64,000 nucleotides of DNA from an uncultured Elioraea sp. (GCA_937928775.1 CALFVI010000007.1:1-64000), one strand, 5' to 3'. Numbered from the stretch's first letter, positions 1 to 11,894 are shown. Translations and numbers: made by a program. Notes: generated by a model from the letters alone, not told the origin.

Positions 1-2
1 TG

Positions 3-485
3 CAGACGCCGCCGGTGCAGCGCCCGCAGGAGGGCTCGACCGCCCTGCAGAACACGCTCGAGCGGCTTCGCCAGCAGCAGGCGCAGCGCCAGGCCCAACC
101 GCAGCGGCCGGCGGGCGGCGGGGCTCCCGCAGCTGGTGCGCCGGGGGGAACCGCGCCGACCCCGGGCCTCACCCGCGGCGAGATTGAAGGCCTGGCGAAT
201 CGGATCTCGGAGTGCTGGTCGGTCGATCCCGGCATGCTCGGGCTCGATCAGATCGTGGTCGAGGTCACGGCTCGGTTCCGCCCGTCCGGCCAGGGGGTGG
301 CGGTGATCGCGGTGCAACCCGCACCAGGCACCAATCTTGCCGACCCCCGCGTGCGTGCGCTGTTCGAGAGCGCGCAGAGGGCCTTGCGTAACCCGCGCTG
401 CGAACCGCTGCCCGTGCCGGCGGAAAAGATCGCCACCCTCGAGAGCGCACTCTTCCGCTTCAACCCACGCGGGTTGATCCGCTGA
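3..485 (+). CDS. tolA: TolA C-terminal domain protein (5' end outside window)
   Basis: Pro/Gln/Ala-rich linker followed by a TolA-like C-terminal domain (ISECWSVDPG...); immediately upstream of tolB. Confidence 0.75.
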   Translation, partial: QTPPVQRPQEGSTALQNTLERLRQQQAQRQAQPQRPAGGGAPAAGAPGGTAPTPGLTRGEIEGLANRISECWSVDPGMLGLDQIVVEVTARFRPSGQGVAVIAVQPAPGTNLADPRVRALFESAQRALRNPRCEPLPVPAEKIATLESALFRFNPRGLIR

Positions 486-568
486 TCCGCTCGGCCTCAC
501 GTCAGTTCCATCGCGTGTGACATCGACCACGCACGCTCGGTGCGCTAGGAACCGCGCGACCGGAGGCG

Positions 569-1954
569 ATGGCCGTTGCCATGACGAAGCAACTTCTTTC
601 CCCGACTGCGTTCGAAGCGCTGGAGAGGGTGAGCCTTTCGCGGCGCGCTCTGCTTGCCGCCGTGCCGGTGGCGACAACCATGCTCACCCTCAATGCCCGC
701 GCTCAGGCCGAGAGGCCGGTGATCGACATCACCCGCGCGCGCACCGACCCCCTGCCCATCGCGATCCGCGATTTCGCCGGCGCACAACCTTGGGGTGAGC
801 AGATCGCGCAGGTGATCACCGCCAACCTCGCGCGTTCCGGCCTGTTTCGCCCGATCGATCGGCGTGCCTTTTTGCAGGACAATCCGGACGGCACGCCGCG
901 CTTCGCCGAGTGGCGCGTGATTGGTGCGCAGGCGCTGGTGACGGGACGCGTCGACCAGCAGGGTGATCGGCTCCGCGTTGAGTTTCGGTTGTGGGACGTG
1001 CTGCCCGGTACGCAGATCCAGGGCACGGCCTATACGACCCAGGCCCCCAACTGGCGGCGCATCGCGCACATCTGTTCGGATGCCATCTACGAACGGCTGC
1101 TGGGCGAGAAGGGCTACTTCGACACCCGCATCGTCTACGTCTCCGAATCGGGGCCGCGCGACCGTCGCATCCGCCGCCTCGCCATCATGGACCAGGACGG
1201 CGAGAACCACCGTTTTCTCACCGATGGCACTTGGGCGGCGCTGACGCCGCGCTTCCACCCCAACACGCGCGAGATCGCCTATATGTCGTATGCGCGGAAC
1301 GAACCGCGCGTGTTCCTGATGGACGTGGACACGCGGCGCGAGACGCTGCTCGGCAATTTCCCCGGCATGACTCTCTCGCCCCGCTTCAGCCCCGACGGCA
1401 ACAGCGTCATTCTCTCTGCCATCCGCGGCGGCGATGCCAACATCTATGTTGTCGATTTGCGTACCCGGCGGGAACGTCAGCTCACCTTTGGCCCCTCCCT
1501 CGACGTCTCGCCGTGCTTCTCGCCGGATGGGCAAAAGATCGTGTTCAATTCCGACCGCGGCGGCGACCAGCAGCTCTACGTGATGGATGCCGACGGCGGC
1601 AACCTGCGCCGGATCAGCTTCGGCCAGGGCCGCTACGCCACCCCTGTGTGGTCGCCGCGCGGCGACCTGATTGCCTTCACCCGGCTCACACGCGGCACCT
1701 TCGCCATCGGTGTGATGCGCCCGGACGGGTCGGGCGAGCGGATCCTCTCGGAAGGCTGGCAGATGGAGGGACCGGCGTTTGCGCCAAATGGTCGCGTGCT
1801 CGCCTTCTGGCGCGAAACGCGAGCGCAGGACGCGCGCGGTGCCGGCTACTCCTCGCGACTTGCCTCGATCGACATCACTGGGTTCAACGAGCGCGCCCTG
1901 CCCACGCCGGCCGACGCCTCTGACCCTGCCTGGTCGCCGCTGATCCCAGGATAG
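569..1954 (+). CDS. tolB: Tol-Pal system translocation protein TolB
   Basis: TolB N-terminal domain plus WD40-like repeats ([27 protein letters not shown]); tol operon context. Confidence 0.95.
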   Translation: MAVAMTKQLLSPTAFEALERVSLSRRALLAAVPVATTMLTLNARAQAERPVIDITRARTDPLPIAIRDFAGAQPWGEQIAQVITANLARSGLFRPIDRRAFLQDNPDGTPRFAEWRVIGAQALVTGRVDQQGDRLRVEFRLWDVLPGTQIQGTAYTTQAPNWRRIAHICSDAIYERLLGEKGYFDTRIVYVSESGPRDRRIRRLAIMDQDGENHRFLTDGTWAALTPRFHPNTREIAYMSYARNEPRVFLMDVDTRRETLLGNFPGMTLSPRFSPDGNSVILSAIRGGDANIYVVDLRTRRERQLTFGPSLDVSPCFSPDGQKIVFNSDRGGDQQLYVMDADGGNLRRISFGQGRYATPVWSPRGDLIAFTRLTRGTFAIGVMRPDGSGERILSEGWQMEGPAFAPNGRVLAFWRETRAQDARGAGYSSRLASIDITGFNERALPTPADASDPAWSPLIPG

Positions 1955-2087
1955 ACGCCTTCTTGCCACACTGCCGCCCGAGGTTGATCGCACGGACGGC
2001 AGGTCGCATATGCGTTCGCGTCGGTTGTGGTTGCAGCGGAGGAAGCCCACACCAGCACGTGCTATCCCGAAAGGAGTTGCCCTGACC

Positions 2088-2558
2088 ATGACCCGCATGC
2101 GGCTCGCCCCCCTGTCCGGATTGGTCTTGCTCGCTGCCTGCGCCCAGGCTCCTGACCAGGGCGGCGCCGCAACGGGTATCGGCCAGGCCACCGGGCCTCG
2201 TCCGGGCACGCAGGAGGATTTGGTCGCCAATGTCGGCGACCGTGTCTTTTTCGACTTCGACCGTTCGAACATCCGCCCCGACCAGGCGCCGACACTGGAT
2301 CGCCAGGCCGCCTGGCTGCAGACGCACCGGCAGGTGCGGGTTGTCATCGAGGGACATGCCGACGAGCGCGGCACGCGCGAATACAACCTCGCCCTCGGCC
2401 AGCGTCGCGCCGATTCGGCGCGCAACTACCTGATCGCGCGCGGTGTCGAGGGGTCGCGCATTCGGACCATCTCCTACGGCAAGGATCGTCCTGCAGTGCT
2501 CGGGTCGAACGAGGAGGCGTGGGCACAGAACCGGCGCGCCGTGACCGTTGTGCAGTAA
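2088..2558 (+). CDS. pal: Peptidoglycan-associated lipoprotein Pal (OmpA domain)
   Basis: Lipobox LLAAC; OmpA motif VVIEGHADERGTREYNLALGQRRADSARNYL. Confidence 0.95.
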   Translation: MTRMRLAPLSGLVLLAACAQAPDQGGAATGIGQATGPRPGTQEDLVANVGDRVFFDFDRSNIRPDQAPTLDRQAAWLQTHRQVRVVIEGHADERGTREYNLALGQRRADSARNYLIARGVEGSRIRTISYGKDRPAVLGSNEEAWAQNRRAVTVVQ

Positions 2559-2586
2559 ACGGCTGCTCGCGACCGCGCTCTTGGCA

Positions 2587-2608
2587 CGGGCGGCCCCGCG
2601 GCCGCCCG
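2587..2608. terminator. 9-bp perfect GC hairpin (CGGGCGGCC-CCGC-GGCCGCCCG) in the pal-cpoB gap
   Basis: Perfect inverted repeat read directly; no T-tract, so attenuator or mRNA-stability element is equally possible. Confidence 0.4.
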
Positions 2609-2661
2609 CTGCGTTTCCCGCGCTGCTGCCAGCACGCTGCGCAGGGAGAGGAAGGAGACCG

Positions 2662-3567
2662 ATGCGAACCCCGTGCGTGATCGCTGCCCTGTTCGCCCTC
2701 GCTGCCGCCACGGAGGCGGTGGCGCAGCTCGAGAGCCGAGAGGCGATCGCGTTGCAGAACCAGATCCTCGAGTTGCGGCGGGATCTGCAGGCGCTGCAGG
2801 GCAGGCTCGGCCCAGGCGCTGGCGCGGTCGCCCCGCCGGTCGCCCTTGCCCCGCCGGTAGGGGCGGGCGCCGCCCCTTTGTCTGGCAGCCAGCAAGAGCT
2901 GCTCACCCGCCTCCTTGAGCGCGTGCAGGCGCTGGAGACAGAGCTGCGTCTGCTGCGTGGCCGCAGCGACGAAACCCAGAACGCGCTGCGCGAGCTGCAA
3001 GCGACGATGGAGAAGACCCGCGAGGACCTCGAGTTTCGGCTTAGCGCGTTGGAGGGCGGGCGCGGCGGAGCACCGCAACGGCTGGCCGCTGGCGGCGCCC
3101 AGCCGGCCGCGCAGGCTCAGGGGCAGCAGCAGGGCGCCCTGCCCACGCCTCCGGCTGCCCCCGCTCAGCCCGCCCGCCCGCGCAGCCAGGAGCAGATCCT
3201 GCGCGCTGCCCAGGACGCCTTGCGTCGGCAGGACTGGGCGACGGCGGACCGTGAGGCCCAGGCATTCATCGCCACCTATCCGCGTGATGCTCGCGTCGGC
3301 GAGGCCTACCTGGTCCGCGCCGAGGCGCTGTATGGTCGGCGCGAATTTGCCCAGGCTGCCCTTGCCTACGACGATGCACGCTCGCGCGTGACCGACCGCT
3401 CCCGCCGGCAGGATGTGCTGCTCGGTCTAGGTCGTTCGCTCGCCGCCCTCAACGAACGCGCGAGCGCCTGTGAGGTGTTTCGCCAGCTCGCGTCCGACTT
3501 CGCCACCGACATGCGGGCCGATATTCGGGACGCGCTGAACAGTGAGAGGTCTCGGCTGCGCTGCTGA
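2662..3567 (+). CDS. cpoB: Tol-Pal system protein YbgF/CpoB (coiled coil + TPR)
   Basis: Signal peptide, coiled coil, C-terminal TPR (AQDALRRQDWATADREAQAFIATYPRD); directly after pal. Confidence 0.85.
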   Translation: MRTPCVIAALFALAAATEAVAQLESREAIALQNQILELRRDLQALQGRLGPGAGAVAPPVALAPPVGAGAAPLSGSQQELLTRLLERVQALETELRLLRGRSDETQNALRELQATMEKTREDLEFRLSALEGGRGGAPQRLAAGGAQPAAQAQGQQQGALPTPPAAPAQPARPRSQEQILRAAQDALRRQDWATADREAQAFIATYPRDARVGEAYLVRAEALYGRREFAQAALAYDDARSRVTDRSRRQDVLLGLGRSLAALNERASACEVFRQLASDFATDMRADIRDALNSERSRLRC

Positions 3568-3629
3568 CGAGGCTCGAGACCCGCTTCGCTGCCACTCTCG
3601 CGCGGCTCGGGCCGTTCGAGCCCGCTCCT

Positions 3630-4856
3630 TTGCTCGCGGTCGCGGTCTCAGGCGGGGCGGATAGTCTCGCCCTTGCCCTGCTTGCCGATGGCTGGGCGCG
3701 GGCCAGGGGAGGGCGAGTGATTGGTCTTGTCGTCGATCACGGTGTCCGTTTTGCGGCCGGCCTCGAGGCGTCCCTGGTCGCCGCTTGGCTGGCAGCGCGC
3801 GGCATCGCGGCCCGCACCTTGCGGCTCGACACGCCCGGCGGCAGCGCGCAGGCCCTGCGCCGCGCCCGTCTGCAAGCCCTGGCCCAGGCGGCTGTTGAGG
3901 CGGGGACGCTGCATCTCCTCCTCGCCCATCATGCGCTCGACCAGGCGGAGACCGTGCTGCTGCGTCTGGCGCGGGGGTCGGGCGAGCGGGGGCTTGCGGG
4001 CATGGCGGAAACCCGGCCTGTCGGCCCCGTGCGCCTGCTGAGGCCGCTGCTCGGTGAGGGGCCGTCCGCCTTGCGGGCGCTGCTGCGCGCGACCGGCCAG
4101 CCCTGGATCGAGGATCCGTCGAACACGGGACGGACGACGCGGGCGAGGCTGCGGGCTGCCTTGCGCGATCGCGATGGCGAAGGGGTGGCGGTCAGAGCCG
4201 CGTTGGGGGTCGCCATCATCGCCTCGCGTCGTCGCAAGGAGGCGGAGGAGAGGCTCGCCCGGTCACTGGCCGAGGCGGTCCGGCTTTCCCCCCTCGGCTA
4301 CGCCTTGCTCCATGCGGCGAGGTTCGTGGCGTGGACCGAGTCCCTCCGGCGGGAAGCCCTTGCTGCCCTGTTGCGGTGCATCGGCGGCCATCACCATCCC
4401 GTGCGCGGGGATCGTCTCACCGCTCTCCTGTCCCGTTTGGAAAGGGGCAAAGGAGGCACCGCCGCCGGCTGCCTCGTCGCGCCGCGGGGCGGCGTGTGGC
4501 TGATCGCGCGCGAGCCTGCGGCGGCGGCGGCGGCGGTCACTGTGATCGATGGGCAGCCTGTGTGGTGGGACAGGCGGTGGCGCGTTCGGGCCTCGCCGGG
4601 AGATAGCGTCGGCGCGGTCGGTGCTGCCGAGGCGGCGGCGTTGCGCCGGGCGAGAGAAGAGGCGCGCGGCATCCCATCCGTCGTCCTGGCCACCCTGCCG
4701 GCGATTAGGCGCGGTGACGTGTTGGTTGCGGTGCCGCCAATCTTGTATGCTCGAACCAGTGGAGGGTTGGTGCCAGAAGCCCGGTTTCGGCCCCCCGAAC
4801 CGCTGATTGCCTGCTGGGAGGGTGGGGCGGGGGAGGGGCCATTGGAAGCTTGGTAA
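3630..4856 (+). CDS. tilS: tRNA(Ile)-lysidine synthase TilS
   Basis: PP-loop AVSGGADSLALALLA; HHALDQAETVLLRLARGSG; start may lie slightly upstream. Confidence 0.9.
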   Translation: MLAVAVSGGADSLALALLADGWARARGGRVIGLVVDHGVRFAAGLEASLVAAWLAARGIAARTLRLDTPGGSAQALRRARLQALAQAAVEAGTLHLLLAHHALDQAETVLLRLARGSGERGLAGMAETRPVGPVRLLRPLLGEGPSALRALLRATGQPWIEDPSNTGRTTRARLRAALRDRDGEGVAVRAALGVAIIASRRRKEAEERLARSLAEAVRLSPLGYALLHAARFVAWTESLRREALAALLRCIGGHHHPVRGDRLTALLSRLERGKGGTAAGCLVAPRGGVWLIAREPAAAAAAVTVIDGQPVWWDRRWRVRASPGDSVGAVGAAEAAALRRAREEARGIPSVVLATLPAIRRGDVLVAVPPILYARTSGGLVPEARFRPPEPLIACWEGGAGEGPLEAW

Positions 4857-4916
4857 CGAAACCCATGTTACGTTTGGTGGCGGGTCGCGCCGAGACAGAC
4901 CGAGGATGATCGTGGC

Positions 4917-6860
4917 GTGAGCAACTTCGGACGGAACCTGGCCCTCTGGGTCATCATCGCGCTCCTTTTGGTGGCGCTGTTCAACCTGTTTCAGCCTTCC
5001 TCGCCCCGCCATTACGCGAGCCAGCTCGCCTACTCCGACTTCCTCAACGAGGTCGGCAACGGCCAGGTGCGCGACGTCACTATCCAGGGACGCGTCGTCA
5101 CCGGCCAGCTGCTGGATGGGCGGATGTTCACGACCTATCTGCCGCCGGACGCCGGCACGGTGACCATCCAGAAGCTGACTGATCGCGGCGTACGCGTGCT
5201 GGCCCGGCCGGAGGAAAGCGAGGTCAACCCGATCTTCCACTACCTCCTTTCCTGGTTCCCGATGCTTCTGCTCATCGGTGTCTGGATCTTCTTTATGCGC
5301 CAGATGCAGTCGGGCGGAGGTCGGGCGATGGGCTTCGGCAAGTCGCGCGCGAAGCTTTTGACGGAGAAGCAAGGCCGCGTGACCTTTGACGACGTGGCTG
5401 GCATCGACGAGGCGAAGGCCGAGCTGCAGGAGATCGTTGACTTCCTGCGCGATCCGCAGAAGTTCCAGCGCCTCGGCGGGCGCATTCCGAAGGGCGTGTT
5501 GCTGGTTGGGCCGCCTGGCACCGGCAAGACCCTGCTTGCCCGCTCGATCGCCGGCGAGGCAAACGTTCCCTTCTTCACCATCTCAGGCTCTGACTTTGTC
5601 GAGATGTTTGTCGGCGTCGGGGCCTCGCGCGTGCGCGACATGTTCGAACAGGGCAAAAAGAACGCCCCTTGCATCATCTTTATCGACGAGATTGACGCAG
5701 TCGGGCGCCATCGCGGCGCGGGCCTGGGCGGAGGCAATGACGAGCGCGAGCAGACCCTGAACCAACTCTTAGTTGAGATGGATGGGTTCGAGTCCAACGA
5801 GGGAGTGATCCTGATCGCTGCCACCAATCGCCCGGACGTGTTGGATCCCGCTTTGCTCCGGCCCGGCCGATTTGACCGGCAAGTGGTGGTGCCGAACCCT
5901 GACGTGAACGGACGCGAAAAGATTTTGCGCGTGCACATGCGGAAGGTGCCGCTCGCCGCCGATGTCGACCCGAAGGTTCTGGCGCGCGGCACCCCCGGCT
6001 TCTCGGGGGCCGATCTCGCCAATCTCGTCAATGAGGCCGCGCTCCTTGCCGCCCGCAACGGCAAGCGCGTGGTCGGCATGGCCGAGTTTGAGGCGGCGAA
6101 GGACAAGGTGCTGATGGGGGTGGAGCGCAAGTCCCTCGTGATGAGCGAGGAGGAGAAGCGCATGACCGCCTATCACGAGGCGGGGCACGCCCTGGTCGCG
6201 ATCTCGATGCCTGAGTGCGACCCGGTGCACAAAGCGACCATCATCCCGCGCGGGCGTGCTTTGGGCCTCGTGATGTCTTTGCCAGAGGGTGATCGCTACT
6301 CGAAGCAGAAGTCCAAGCTCCGGCAGGAGCTGGCCATGGCGATGGGCGGGCGTGCAGCGGAGGAGATCGTGTTTGGGCCCGACCGTGTGTCCAACGGCGC
6401 CGCCGGCGACATTAAGATGGCGACTGACCTGGCGCGGCGCATGGTCACCGAGTGGGGAATGAGCGATAAACTCGGGATGGTAGCCTATGCCGAGAACTCC
6501 CAGGAGGTGTTTCTCGGCCACGCCATTACCCAGACCAAGAACATCTCGGAGGCGACCGCGCAGGAGATCGACCGCGAGATCCGTCGCATTATCGATGAGG
6601 CGTATACGACCGCGAAGCGCATCCTGACCGAACGTCGCGCCGACCTTGATCGGCTCGCTCAGGGTCTTCTCGAGTACGAGACACTGTCGGGGGAAGAGAT
6701 CAAAGCGTTGCTGGCCGGCGAGCCGATCGTCCGCAAGCAAGAGCAGGACCAGCCGCAGGCTGACCAGCGCCGTTCCTCGGTGCCGACGTCGGGGCGACTC
6801 GCCAAGGCTGGGTCCGCCCCTGCCGGCGGCTTTGGCCCGCAGCCGCAACCGAACATCTGA
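4917..6860 (+). CDS. ftsH: ATP-dependent zinc metalloprotease FtsH
   Basis: Walker [17 protein letters not shown] zinc motif. Confidence 0.98.
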   Translation: MSNFGRNLALWVIIALLLVALFNLFQPSSPRHYASQLAYSDFLNEVGNGQVRDVTIQGRVVTGQLLDGRMFTTYLPPDAGTVTIQKLTDRGVRVLARPEESEVNPIFHYLLSWFPMLLLIGVWIFFMRQMQSGGGRAMGFGKSRAKLLTEKQGRVTFDDVAGIDEAKAELQEIVDFLRDPQKFQRLGGRIPKGVLLVGPPGTGKTLLARSIAGEANVPFFTISGSDFVEMFVGVGASRVRDMFEQGKKNAPCIIFIDEIDAVGRHRGAGLGGGNDEREQTLNQLLVEMDGFESNEGVILIAATNRPDVLDPALLRPGRFDRQVVVPNPDVNGREKILRVHMRKVPLAADVDPKVLARGTPGFSGADLANLVNEAALLAARNGKRVVGMAEFEAAKDKVLMGVERKSLVMSEEEKRMTAYHEAGHALVAISMPECDPVHKATIIPRGRALGLVMSLPEGDRYSKQKSKLRQELAMAMGGRAAEEIVFGPDRVSNGAAGDIKMATDLARRMVTEWGMSDKLGMVAYAENSQEVFLGHAITQTKNISEATAQEIDREIRRIIDEAYTTAKRILTERRADLDRLAQGLLEYETLSGEEIKALLAGEPIVRKQEQDQPQADQRRSSVPTSGRLAKAGSAPAGGFGPQPQPNI

Positions 6861-7081
6861 ACGCCCCTCGGCCGATCGCTTTCTGTGCGCGTGGCCGACA
6901 GGCCCGGGCGGGATTGGGTAGGGTCCTGCGGCTGAAGGGGCAAAGACGCCTCTTGGCGCGGTGCGGTAGGCCAGCGATAAAGCGGCCGCCAAGTGTGGGG
7001 TGCCGAACCTCGCGCGACGTGCCGCGAAGGCCTTCCCGCTGACCGGCGCGTCTCCTTTTGGGTCCGCAGGAGCCTTTGCCA

Positions 7082-8458
7082 ATGCCGTCCGACACGCGTC
7101 GTCTGTTCGGAACTGACGGGGTGCGCGGAAGGGCGAACGCTCCGCCAATGCGGCCGGAAACCGCTCTGCGCCTCGGCCAGGCCGCCGGCGCCCTGTTCCG
7201 CCGCAGCGGGGCCGGGCACCGGTCGCGCGTTGTCATCGGCAAGGACACGCGCCTCTCCGGCTACATGATCGAAAATGCGCTCGCCGCCGGGTTTATTTCG
7301 GTGGGCATGGATGTGAACCTGGTCGGCCCCTTGCCCACACCCGCTATCGCCTGGCTCACCCGCTCCATGCGGGCCGATCTTGGGGTGATGATCTCGGCCT
7401 CGCACAATCCGTTCGAAGACAACGGCATCAAGCTGTTCGGTCCTGATGGCTGGAAGCTCTCGGACGCGATGGAAGCCGAAATCGAGCAGCTGATGATGGA
7501 TGCTGCGATCGAGTCCCACCTTGCCGCGCCGGCCGAGTTGGGTCGCGCCGTCAGGCTCGAGGATGCGCGCGGGCGCTACATCGAGGCGGCGAAATCGTCG
7601 TTTCCCCGAAACCTTCGCCTCGATGGGCTGCGCATCGTCATCGACTGCGCACATGGTGCCGCTTATCGCGTCGCCCCTCTGGTGCTCGCCGAACTCGGTG
7701 CGGAGGTGATCACGCTCGGCGTCGCGCCCGATGGGGTGAACATCAATCGCGACTGCGGCTCCACCGTCCCTGAGCACATGAGGAGCGAGGTGGTGGCCAA
7801 CGGCGCCGATCTCGGGCTTGCGCTGGATGGGGATGCGGACCGCTTGATCCTTGCTGATGAGACGGGACGGATTGTTGATGGCGATCAGGTGCTCGCCCTG
7901 ATCGCCGATGCCTGGTTGCGCTGCGGGCGGCTGGCCGGTGGCGGCGTGGCGGCCACCGTGATGAGCAATATGGGGCTCGAGCGCTTCCTCGCCGAGCGGG
8001 GGCTTGTGCTCGAACGAACGGCTGTCGGCGACCGTTACGTCGCCGAGCGCATGCGCGCGAAGGGGATGAATGTGGGTGGCGAGCAGTCGGGCCACATGAT
8101 TCTGACCGACTACGCGACGACCGGTGACGGGCTGATCGCCGCGCTGCAGGTGCTGGCCGTCATTGTCGAGACCGGGCGCCCAGCCTCCGAAGTGTGCCGC
8201 CAGTTCGAACCCTTGCCGCAACGGTTGCGGAACATCCGCCACGATGGGCGCCTCGATCTCGGCCACCCACACATCGCGCGCGCGATCGCCGAGGCCGAAG
8301 CTCGGCTGGCCGGACGGGGGCGTCTGCTGATCCGCCGTTCAGGCACAGAGCCTGTCGTCCGTGTGATGGCCGAGGCGACCGAGGAGAGTCTCGTTTCGGA
8401 GGTGGTAGATTTCGTTGCGGAGGCGATCCACTCGGCCATCGCCGAGGTGGTGAGCTGA
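7082..8458 (+). CDS. glmM: Phosphoglucosamine mutase GlmM
   Basis: [33 protein letters not shown] motifs. Confidence 0.97.
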   Translation: MPSDTRRLFGTDGVRGRANAPPMRPETALRLGQAAGALFRRSGAGHRSRVVIGKDTRLSGYMIENALAAGFISVGMDVNLVGPLPTPAIAWLTRSMRADLGVMISASHNPFEDNGIKLFGPDGWKLSDAMEAEIEQLMMDAAIESHLAAPAELGRAVRLEDARGRYIEAAKSSFPRNLRLDGLRIVIDCAHGAAYRVAPLVLAELGAEVITLGVAPDGVNINRDCGSTVPEHMRSEVVANGADLGLALDGDADRLILADETGRIVDGDQVLALIADAWLRCGRLAGGGVAATVMSNMGLERFLAERGLVLERTAVGDRYVAERMRAKGMNVGGEQSGHMILTDYATTGDGLIAALQVLAVIVETGRPASEVCRQFEPLPQRLRNIRHDGRLDLGHPHIARAIAEAEARLAGRGRLLIRRSGTEPVVRVMAEATEESLVSEVVDFVAEAIHSAIAEVVS

Positions 8459-9279
8459 TGAAGGGCAGGGTGCTAATCATCGCCGGATCCGACTCCGGGG
8501 GTGGGGCGGGGATCCAGGCCGACATCAAGGCTGTTACCTGCCTCGATGCTTTCGCCATGACGGCCGTCACCGCCCTCACCGCGCAGAACACGCAAGGTGT
8601 TGCCAACGTGCTGCCCGTGCCGCCGGCCTTCATTCGCGAACAGATCGACGTCGTCGTCTCCGACCTCGGCGTGGATGCTGTGAAGACCGGCATGCTGCAC
8701 GACGTGCCGGTGATCGAGGCTGTGGCGGAAGCGATTGCGGCGCTCGACCCGGCCATGCCAGTGGTAGTCGATCCGGTGATGGTGGCGAAAGGCGGGCAAA
8801 GGCTGTTGGCGCAGAACGCGGTTTCCGCCCTAATCCGCCTGATGATCCCGCGCGCGACGGTGATCACCCCCAATGTTCCGGAGGCGGAAGTGTTGGCCGG
8901 CTCAGCCATCCTCTCCGTTGACGACATGAAGAGGGTGGCGGAGCGTCTCCTCTCCTTGGGCTGTAACGCCGTGCTCATGAAGGGTGGGCACCTGCCAGGG
9001 GAGAGAGTGACCGACCTCCTCGTGACAGCAGACGGCATGGAAACCTTCTCCGGCCCGCGCATCGACACGCGCCACACCCACGGCACCGGATGCACCCTGG
9101 CCTCGGCAATTGCAGCGGGGCTCGCGCAGGGGAAGGGCTTGCACGAGTCCGTCATTCGTGCCCGTCACTACGTCGCACTCGCGCTCGCCTCGGCCCCCGG
9201 CTACGGTCATGGGCACGGGCCACTTAATCACGCGGTCACCGTCGATCCCGCCCGGCTCGCCGCGTTGTCTTGCGCCTAG
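8458..9279 (+). CDS. thiD: Hydroxymethylpyrimidine/phosphomethylpyrimidine kinase
   Basis: IAGSDSGGGAGIQADIKA...; GTGCTLASAIAA. Confidence 0.95.
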   Translation: MKGRVLIIAGSDSGGGAGIQADIKAVTCLDAFAMTAVTALTAQNTQGVANVLPVPPAFIREQIDVVVSDLGVDAVKTGMLHDVPVIEAVAEAIAALDPAMPVVVDPVMVAKGGQRLLAQNAVSALIRLMIPRATVITPNVPEAEVLAGSAILSVDDMKRVAERLLSLGCNAVLMKGGHLPGERVTDLLVTADGMETFSGPRIDTRHTHGTGCTLASAIAAGLAQGKGLHESVIRARHYVALALASAPGYGHGHGPLNHAVTVDPARLAALSCA

Positions 9280-9379
9280 AGCAGCTTCTACATGAGTGCA
9301 AACCGCCCTGTCCTTATCCTGCGTGCATCGTCACGCACGCGGCTGAATTGATCCGTCTTCGATCTGCCCTCGGTCGCGC

Positions 9380-10230
9380 GCCGCCCCACCGCGGCAAACG
9401 CGGCCAAAACGACCGTGAACACAGCGAGCGCGCCTGCCGCTGGCACGGGGACGAGCTACGTGCGCCCGATGAACAGCCTGTCGCCCCACAGGGCCAAGTT
9501 TGTCGCCTGGATCAGGCCGCTCGTGCCCGTGTCGTTGTACGGCGGCATGATCACGGGCCTGGTGCGCTTCGGCAGGATCACGATCTGCATCGTCACCACG
9601 GATTCGCTCGCGAGCAGGAGCACGTCCTCGAAGGTCCGCAACTGCCGTGCCCTCTCCACCGAAGAGAGGCCCTAGCCCTCGATGAAGAAGTCGCGTCGAA
9701 GCGCCGGGCAAAAGGTCGATTGCGGCAAGCAGGCTGCCGCGGGCGATGGTTGGCACGCCGAAGCTTGCGAAGGTGATCCACCTCGCGGAGATGCGCGGGA
9801 ACGCCTAGGTCGCCTCATCGCTGACCGTAACGGCGAACGTGCTCGTCGCGAAATCGCCGGCTAACCGTTTTGCACTAGCTTGCATGTCGACCGTCTGGCA
9901 CATCGTCACGGGCGTCGGTAGCACGCCCTCTGGCCAAGCATCTTCCACGGTTGCGACCCAGTTCTCCTTGCCGGTGCAGCCGAAGCCGAAGGCGGGCGCG
10001 CAATCATTCCTATCGAAGCCGCCAAAGCTCTTGTAGGCCGATACGCCCCAAGGCGCGAAACCGACGGCCCTCTCGTAATCCGAGATACCTTGCGGTGCCG
10101 GAACCGGGAATCCGCTGCTGCCACCTTGCACGGCGACCGTAGTCTCGAAGCTGTTGTTCCGCAGGATGTTGGCCTGCGCTGCCGCCGGTGCGAGGAGCAA
10201 GGCGGCGCTGAAGGCGAGCGTACGGGACAT
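9380..10230 (-). pseudogene. Decayed PEP-CTERM-type exported protein
   Basis: Signal peptide and ANILRNNSFE N-terminus in one frame; body fragments (PPYNDTGTSGLIQATNLALWGDRLFIGRT*) and C-terminal VPVPAAGALAVFTVVLAAFAAVGRRA separated by frame changes and stops. Confidence 0.65.
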
Positions 10231-10350
10231 GCAACGCTTGGTCGTCTCGCCTGTCAGTCTCGACCGTCCGGCGCACGGCACCTTGCGCGATCACGGTGCC
10301 ATCGTGTCGATCTGCCGATACAACGTTGGCTAGCCGGAACAGGAGCATGG

Positions 10351-10515
10351 TGATGTCTTGCCTTCCCCTGATTGTCATGGCTGGCTTCGCCGACCGGCCC
10401 TTCGCCGGCAATCCGGAAGCAGTCGTGCGGTTCGAGGCCTGGTTGCCGCACACTGTGCTGCAAGGCATCGCTGCCGAGCACCCTCTTAGCGAGGCCGCCT
10501 TCGTGGTCCCCGAAC
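10351..10515 (+). pseudogene. PhzF-family (phenazine biosynthesis-like isomerase) N-terminal relic
   Basis: MAGFADRPFAGNPEAVVRFEAWLPHTVLQGIAAEHPLSEAAFVVPE matches the PhzF N-terminal signature; the rest of the protein is absent. Confidence 0.7.
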
Positions 10516-10696
10516 TGGCGGCTCCGCGTCCGCGCAGGCTCACGCGTCCTTCTAGACGAACGCCGCGCCTGAGCGCGGCGGGCGAGATCGCGCGGGTGAC
10601 GCGCGGCGTGCTTGCGGCCGTTCGACAGGGCGGCTATAGCCCGTGGCGGGTCACGCCCCCCCACCGGGGCGCATCGCTTCTGCAAGGGAGCTTGCC

Positions 10697-11890
10697 ATGG
10701 CGAACAGTGCTACGCCGCCCGCGCGGCCATCTCTCCGTCCTGCCAATCCGCGTTTCTCTTCCGGTCCCACCGCGAAACGGCCTGGCTGGTCGCTTGCCGC
10801 CCTTGAGGGCGCACTGGTCGGCCGGTCGCACCGCGCGAAGGAGGCGAAAGCGCGGCTTGCCGAGGTGATCGCACGCTCGAAACGGATTCTCGGTCTGCCG
10901 GAGGATTGGCGCCTTGGCATCGTTCCAGGTTCCGACACAGGGGCGATCGAGATGGCGATGTGGACCCTGCTCGGCGCGCGCCCTGTCGACGTGATCGCCT
11001 TCGAATCCTTCGGCGAGGCCTGGGCTGTGGATGTCGCGAAGCAGCTCAATGTCGAGCATCGCATCCTTTCAGCCCCGTACGGCAGGTTGCCGGATCTGAG
11101 AGCCGTCGACTGGACCCATGATGTCGTGTTTTGCTGGAACGGCACCACCTCCGGGGTGCGCATCCCGGATGGGGACTGGATCGCGCCCGACCGCGCGGGG
11201 CTTGCAATTTGCGACGCCACCTCGGCCGTGTTCGCGATGGCGCTGCCGTACGATCGGCTCGATGTGATCACCTGGTCCTGGCAGAAGGTGCTGGGCGGTG
11301 AGGCAGCGCACGGCATGCTGGCGCTCTCTCCGCGCGCGGTGGATCGACTTCTTTCACACAAGCCCGCCTGGCCGCTGCCGAAGATCTTCCGCCTTGTTTC
11401 TGGTGGCAATCTCATCGAGGGCATCTTCAAGGGTGAGACGATCAACACGCCCTCCATGCTCTGCGTGGAGGATGCGCTCGATGGACTCGCCTGGGCGGAC
11501 TCGATCGGTGGCTTGCCCGAGCTGATCCGCCGATCGGAGGCGAACCTCGCCGCGGTCGCGCGTTGGATCGAAACAACACCGAACTACGCCTTCCTTGCCG
11601 AGGATCCCCGCACGCGGTCCTCGACTTCGATCTGCCTTTCCATCGTCGCTTCCTGGTTCATCGCCCTTCCCGCGGAGAGACAGGCCGAGGCGGCGAAGGC
11701 AATCGCTGCACTTCTGGAGGCGGAGGGTGTGGCGCTTGACGCGGGCGGCTATCGCGACGCGCCGCCGGGGCTGAGGCTCTGGGGCGGGGCGACGGTGGAG
11801 ACCGCCGACATTGAGGCAGCTCTCCCTTGGCTTGATTGGGCTGCAGAAACGGTCGCGCTGCGTTTCGCAACCGTGCCGGCCGGGAAGTGA
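10697..11890 (+). CDS. serC: Phosphoserine transaminase
   Basis: [18 protein letters not shown]..., [17 protein letters not shown]-lysine region; adjacent to serA. Confidence 0.93.
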   Translation: MANSATPPARPSLRPANPRFSSGPTAKRPGWSLAALEGALVGRSHRAKEAKARLAEVIARSKRILGLPEDWRLGIVPGSDTGAIEMAMWTLLGARPVDVIAFESFGEAWAVDVAKQLNVEHRILSAPYGRLPDLRAVDWTHDVVFCWNGTTSGVRIPDGDWIAPDRAGLAICDATSAVFAMALPYDRLDVITWSWQKVLGGEAAHGMLALSPRAVDRLLSHKPAWPLPKIFRLVSGGNLIEGIFKGETINTPSMLCVEDALDGLAWADSIGGLPELIRRSEANLAAVARWIETTPNYAFLAEDPRTRSSTSICLSIVASWFIALPAERQAEAAKAIAALLEAEGVALDAGGYRDAPPGLRLWGGATVETADIEAALPWLDWAAETVALRFATVPAGK

Positions 11891-11894
11891 GTCC

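Noticed and set aside
545-2425. 626-aa minus-strand ORF antisense to tolB and pal
   Set aside because: Shadow frame of well-identified genes on the opposite strand.
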